The notes under the pieces are model-generated. The model did no database searches. It was not told the origin of the DNA and was given only the letters and a program-made list of their open reading frames with translations. A program made the position numbers and the translations under genes. DNA of 23,810 nucleotides from positions 1 to 23,810 of the forward strand of contig JAEWJM010000005.1 of NCBI GenBank assembly GCA_023386585.1, given 5' to 3'. Source of the DNA: Bacteroidota bacterium. Its GTDB lineage: Bacteria > Bacteroidota > Bacteroidia > Flavobacteriales > Flavobacteriaceae. This document shows, in pieces, positions 21,669 to 23,810 of this stretch (position 1 is its first letter; the number at the start of each line of letters is the position of its first letter).

Positions 21669-22762
21669 TAAAGTTCCTCGACCTGCAACAGATCAATGCA
21701 CCTTACAAGCATGCATTCCAACAGAAATTGGACGAGGCGCTCGAAAAAGGCTGGTTCATACTGGGCGATGAAACGCGATTGTTCGAAGACGACTTTGCCG
21801 CTTTCTGCGGTACGCGGAATTGTGTCGGCACGGGAAACGGACTCGACGCGTTGATTCTGATTTTCAAGGCATACATCGAATTGGGAAAATTGAAACCCGG
21901 CGATGAGGTTATTGTTCCCGCAAATACTTATATTGCAAGTATTATTGCAGTGATGCAAGCCGGACTCGTTCCTGTTCCTGTCGAGCCGAAAATGGAAACG
22001 TTCAACATCGATCCGGATCTGGTTCCGAATAAAATTACTCCACGTACAAAAGCAATTCTCGTGGTCCATCTTTACGGTCGACTCGCCGAGATGGAAAAGC
22101 TGGCACAAATCGCCACAGACAGCGGCTTGCTCTTGATTGAAGATGCCGCCCAGGCGCACGGGGCACGGACGGAAAGCGGCTTTATGGCGGGAAATCTCTC
22201 TGACGCCGCCGGATTTAGTTTTTACCCCGGCAAAAATCTCGGTGCATTGGGCGATGCGGGTGCGGTCACAACCAACGATGACGACCTTGCAGATACGATT
22301 GCAATGCTGCGGAATTATGGTTCCCGAAAAAAGTATTACAACGAAATTATCGGTGTCAACAGCCGATTAGACGAGCTGCAGGCTGCGTTCCTGAACGTTC
22401 GGCTACCCGATTTGCAGTTTGAAAATGCACACCGACAGGAAATTGCCAAAAGGTATTGCGATGGAATTAGAAATGAAAAACTTATTGTGGGCGAATTTGT
22501 ACCGCATCGGCACGTTTATCATCTATTTGTTGTCCGCACATCCGATCGCGACGCACTGAAACGTTACCTTTGGAATTCGGGAATCGAGACATTGATCCAT
22601 TATCCGGTTGCGCCGCACAGGCAGAAAGCGATGAAAGAATGGCACTCTATGAATTTGCCGATAACTGAAAAAATACACGATGAGGTTTTGAGCCTGCCTA
22701 TCAGTCCGCTACTGACTGAAAGCGAGGTGAATCACATCATCATGACCTTAAATAATTATTGA
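21665..22762 (+). CDS. DegT/DnrJ/EryC1/StrS nucleotide-sugar aminotransferase (FdtB/QdtB-like)
   Basis: 365 residues, normal for the family. PLP features: GTGNGLDALILIFKAY (55-70), VPANTYIAS (84-92), IEDAAQAHGA with D160, and Schiff-base K190 in FSFYPGKNLGALGDAGAV. The SRLDELQAA signature follows. The opening FLDLQQINAPY, and overall wording, resemble the 3-keto-6-deoxyhexose aminotransferases FdtB/QdtB, which convert dTDP-3-keto-6-deoxyhexoses to 3-amino sugars with glutamate as donor. The companion isomerase (FdtA/QdtA) is not in view, so the exact sugar is uncertain. It overlaps the gene before by 4 bp and the gene after by 1 bp, so translation is coupled. Cytosolic. Confidence 0.9.
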   Translation: MIKFLDLQQINAPYKHAFQQKLDEALEKGWFILGDETRLFEDDFAAFCGTRNCVGTGNGLDALILIFKAYIELGKLKPGDEVIVPANTYIASIIAVMQAGLVPVPVEPKMETFNIDPDLVPNKITPRTKAILVVHLYGRLAEMEKLAQIATDSGLLLIEDAAQAHGARTESGFMAGNLSDAAGFSFYPGKNLGALGDAGAVTTNDDDLADTIAMLRNYGSRKKYYNEIIGVNSRLDELQAAFLNVRLPDLQFENAHRQEIAKRYCDGIRNEKLIVGEFVPHRHVYHLFVVRTSDRDALKRYLWNSGIETLIHYPVAPHRQKAMKEWHSMNLPITEKIHDEVLSLPISPLLTESEVNHIIMTLNNY

Positions 22763-23331
22763 TGGGAATTGCCGAAAGGATAAAATATTTGTTTTTCGTT
22801 AGGCTGCGCGTTTGGAAGTACAGCCTGCTGTCAAATTGCAAGAATGTAATCGGCCGCCCGAAACTGCACTTTCCCTTATTGCTGAATGGCCGCGGAACAA
22901 TTCGGCTGGGGCGGAATTTCCAGAATGGCGTTATTGCTGCCCATAATTACTACACCGGATATAATTATATACTTGCGATGAATCCGGAAAGCGAAGTCAA
23001 CATTGGCGATAATGTCGTAATGGCAAACGGCGCGTCAATACAGGCAGTTTCGAAAATTACGATAGAAGACAATGTAATGATCGGCATCAATGTTTTTCTT
23101 GTCGATACCGACGGCCATGATCTCGATCCTGACAAGCGAATGGACGGCGAGGTGAAATCGGGAGCGATCACAATTCGGAAAAACGCGGTCGTATTTTACA
23201 ATTCCGTCGTATTCAAAGGAGTCACAATCGGTGAAAACTCAGTTATCGGCAGTTGTTCGGTCGTAACGCGCGATATTCCACCGAATGTATTTGCAGCTGG
23301 AAATCCGGCGCGGGTAATCAGAAGCCTTTAA
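22762..23331 (+). CDS. Hexapeptide-repeat (left-handed beta-helix) acyltransferase
   Basis: 189 residues. The N-terminal helix region MGIAERIKYLFFVRLRVW is followed by left-handed beta-helix repeats ([LIV]-G-x4), for example VNIGDNVVMANG, ITIEDNVMIGIN, ITIRKNAVVFYNSV and VTIGENSVIGSCSVV. The catalytic histidine is in DTDGHDLDP (H119), as in maltose/galactoside and WcaF/WbbJ-type O-acetyltransferases. The end FAAGNPARVIRSL is typical. It probably acetylates a hydroxyl or amino group of the surface sugar. ATG 22762 overlaps the previous stop (TGATG); the TTG at 22759 only adds one residue. The following gene starts directly after its stop. Confidence 0.87.
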   Translation: MGIAERIKYLFFVRLRVWKYSLLSNCKNVIGRPKLHFPLLLNGRGTIRLGRNFQNGVIAAHNYYTGYNYILAMNPESEVNIGDNVVMANGASIQAVSKITIEDNVMIGINVFLVDTDGHDLDPDKRMDGEVKSGAITIRKNAVVFYNSVVFKGVTIGENSVIGSCSVVTRDIPPNVFAAGNPARVIRSL

Positions 23332-23810
23332 GTGAAATTCCTTCGGCAAAATAAGCTTTATAAAGTCCTTTCGCTGAACTCATTTTCAGTTGGGGCAAAC
23401 CTTGTACTTGGAATATTTTCAACCAAAATAATATCGTTTTTCCTCGGAACTGCCGGAATCGCGCTGCTTGGAAGTTTTCGGAATTTTACGACCATGTTGA
23501 GGTCGCTGGCAACGCTCGGAATCAACAATTCAATAATCCGGCTTTTTGTCGAAAACAAAGACGACAAAGAAGAACTTTCTGCGTTATACGCTACCTTTTT
23601 CTGGATATTCCTGGCGCTTTCCTCTTTTCTGGGAATTCTGGTTTTTGTCTTAGCCGAACCGATATCACATTTCCTTTTTTCCGCGAGTTACCTGCTTCCA
23701 ATCCGAATTTTCGCATTGTTGTTGCCAATTACCGTGCTCAACGCGTTCTGGCTGGCGATTTACAACGGACTCGAGATGTTTCGGCAGATTATAATCATCC
23801 AGATACTTTC
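23332..23810 (+). CDS. Polysaccharide flippase (Wzx/MVF-type), N-terminal part
   Basis: Partial gene running off the window end; 159 residues are visible. It begins at GTG 23332, directly after the TAA of the acyltransferase (TAAGTG), so it is translationally coupled. The sequence VKFLRQNKLYKVLSLNSFSV is followed by at least four hydrophobic helices (GANLVLGIFSTKIISFFLG, FFWIFLALSSFLGILVFVL, RIFALLLPITVLNAFWLAIY). The motif LGTAGIALLGSFRNF is typical of O-antigen/oligosaccharide flippases of the MOP superfamily. It would move an undecaprenyl-linked repeat unit across the inner membrane. The function fits the amino-sugar genes before it. Confidence 0.82.
   Translation, partial: MKFLRQNKLYKVLSLNSFSVGANLVLGIFSTKIISFFLGTAGIALLGSFRNFTTMLRSLATLGINNSIIRLFVENKDDKEELSALYATFFWIFLALSSFLGILVFVLAEPISHFLFSASYLLPIRIFALLLPITVLNAFWLAIYNGLEMFRQIIIIQIL

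Noticed and set aside
1..23810. CRISPR array, tRNA/rRNA genes, insertion sequence or prophage
   Set aside because: No regularly spaced repeats, cloverleaf-like segments, transposase, integrase or phage proteins were seen; the genes are housekeeping and surface functions.

Overview
The window looks like a chromosomal segment of a member of the Flavobacteriaceae (Bacteroidota), probably Flavobacterium or a close relative. The evidence is a type B T9SS (gliding-motility-associated) sorting domain, an OstA-like LPS-export protein, a DUF349 repeat protein, promoters of the Bacteroidota form (TTTG, about 19-20 bp, TAnnTTTG), no clear Shine-Dalgarno sequences, and several GTG or TTG starts. No rRNA, tRNA, CRISPR array, transposase or phage gene was seen. 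Coding density is very high and no gene-free stretch exceeds about 200 bp.

Layout: 2-322 is the 3' end of mazG, ended by a bidirectional terminator. 355-4976 (minus) reads TPR-repeat protein, aroE, DUF349 protein. 5118-8105 (minus) reads OstA-like protein, then a class III aminotransferase. 8242-10107 (plus) is a secreted GH13 alpha-amylase-like enzyme. 10102-15532 (minus) reads bifunctional (p)ppGpp synthetase/hydrolase, Fur-family repressor, purA, nhaA. 15593-17155 (minus) is a periplasmic serine hydrolase. 17268-18059 (minus, TrmH-family RNA methyltransferase) and 18152-18772 (plus, TRIC/UPF0126 channel-like protein) diverge from a compact two-way promoter. 18754-20577 (minus) is a T9SS type B cargo protein. 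From 20691 to the window end (plus) a tightly coupled surface-polysaccharide operon begins: FemAB/GNAT-like protein, DegT/DnrJ/EryC1/StrS sugar aminotransferase, hexapeptide acyltransferase, and a flippase cut by the window edge.

Most genes are housekeeping, and I did not find a clearly new multi-gene system. The best leads are non-coding. (1) Two copies of one structured intergenic element lie at 6327-6456 (plus) and 12594-12683 (minus). They share the ends GGGCGTTG and ATCCCTAACGCG, a closing GCGTT/AACGC pairing and a CTTTTn/nAAAAG inner stem, but have unrelated apical loops; one loop is a perfect 33-bp palindrome. (2) A terminator-like hairpin with a T6 tract lies between the TPR gene and aroE, ending four bases before the aroE start. 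(3) Some -7 promoter boxes sit so close to start codons that they fix non-ATG starts (OstA, trmH) or imply a leaderless fur mRNA. The polysaccharide operon is the most system-like gene set: an amino-sugar aminotransferase flanked by two potential acyl or aminoacyl transferases and an exporter.
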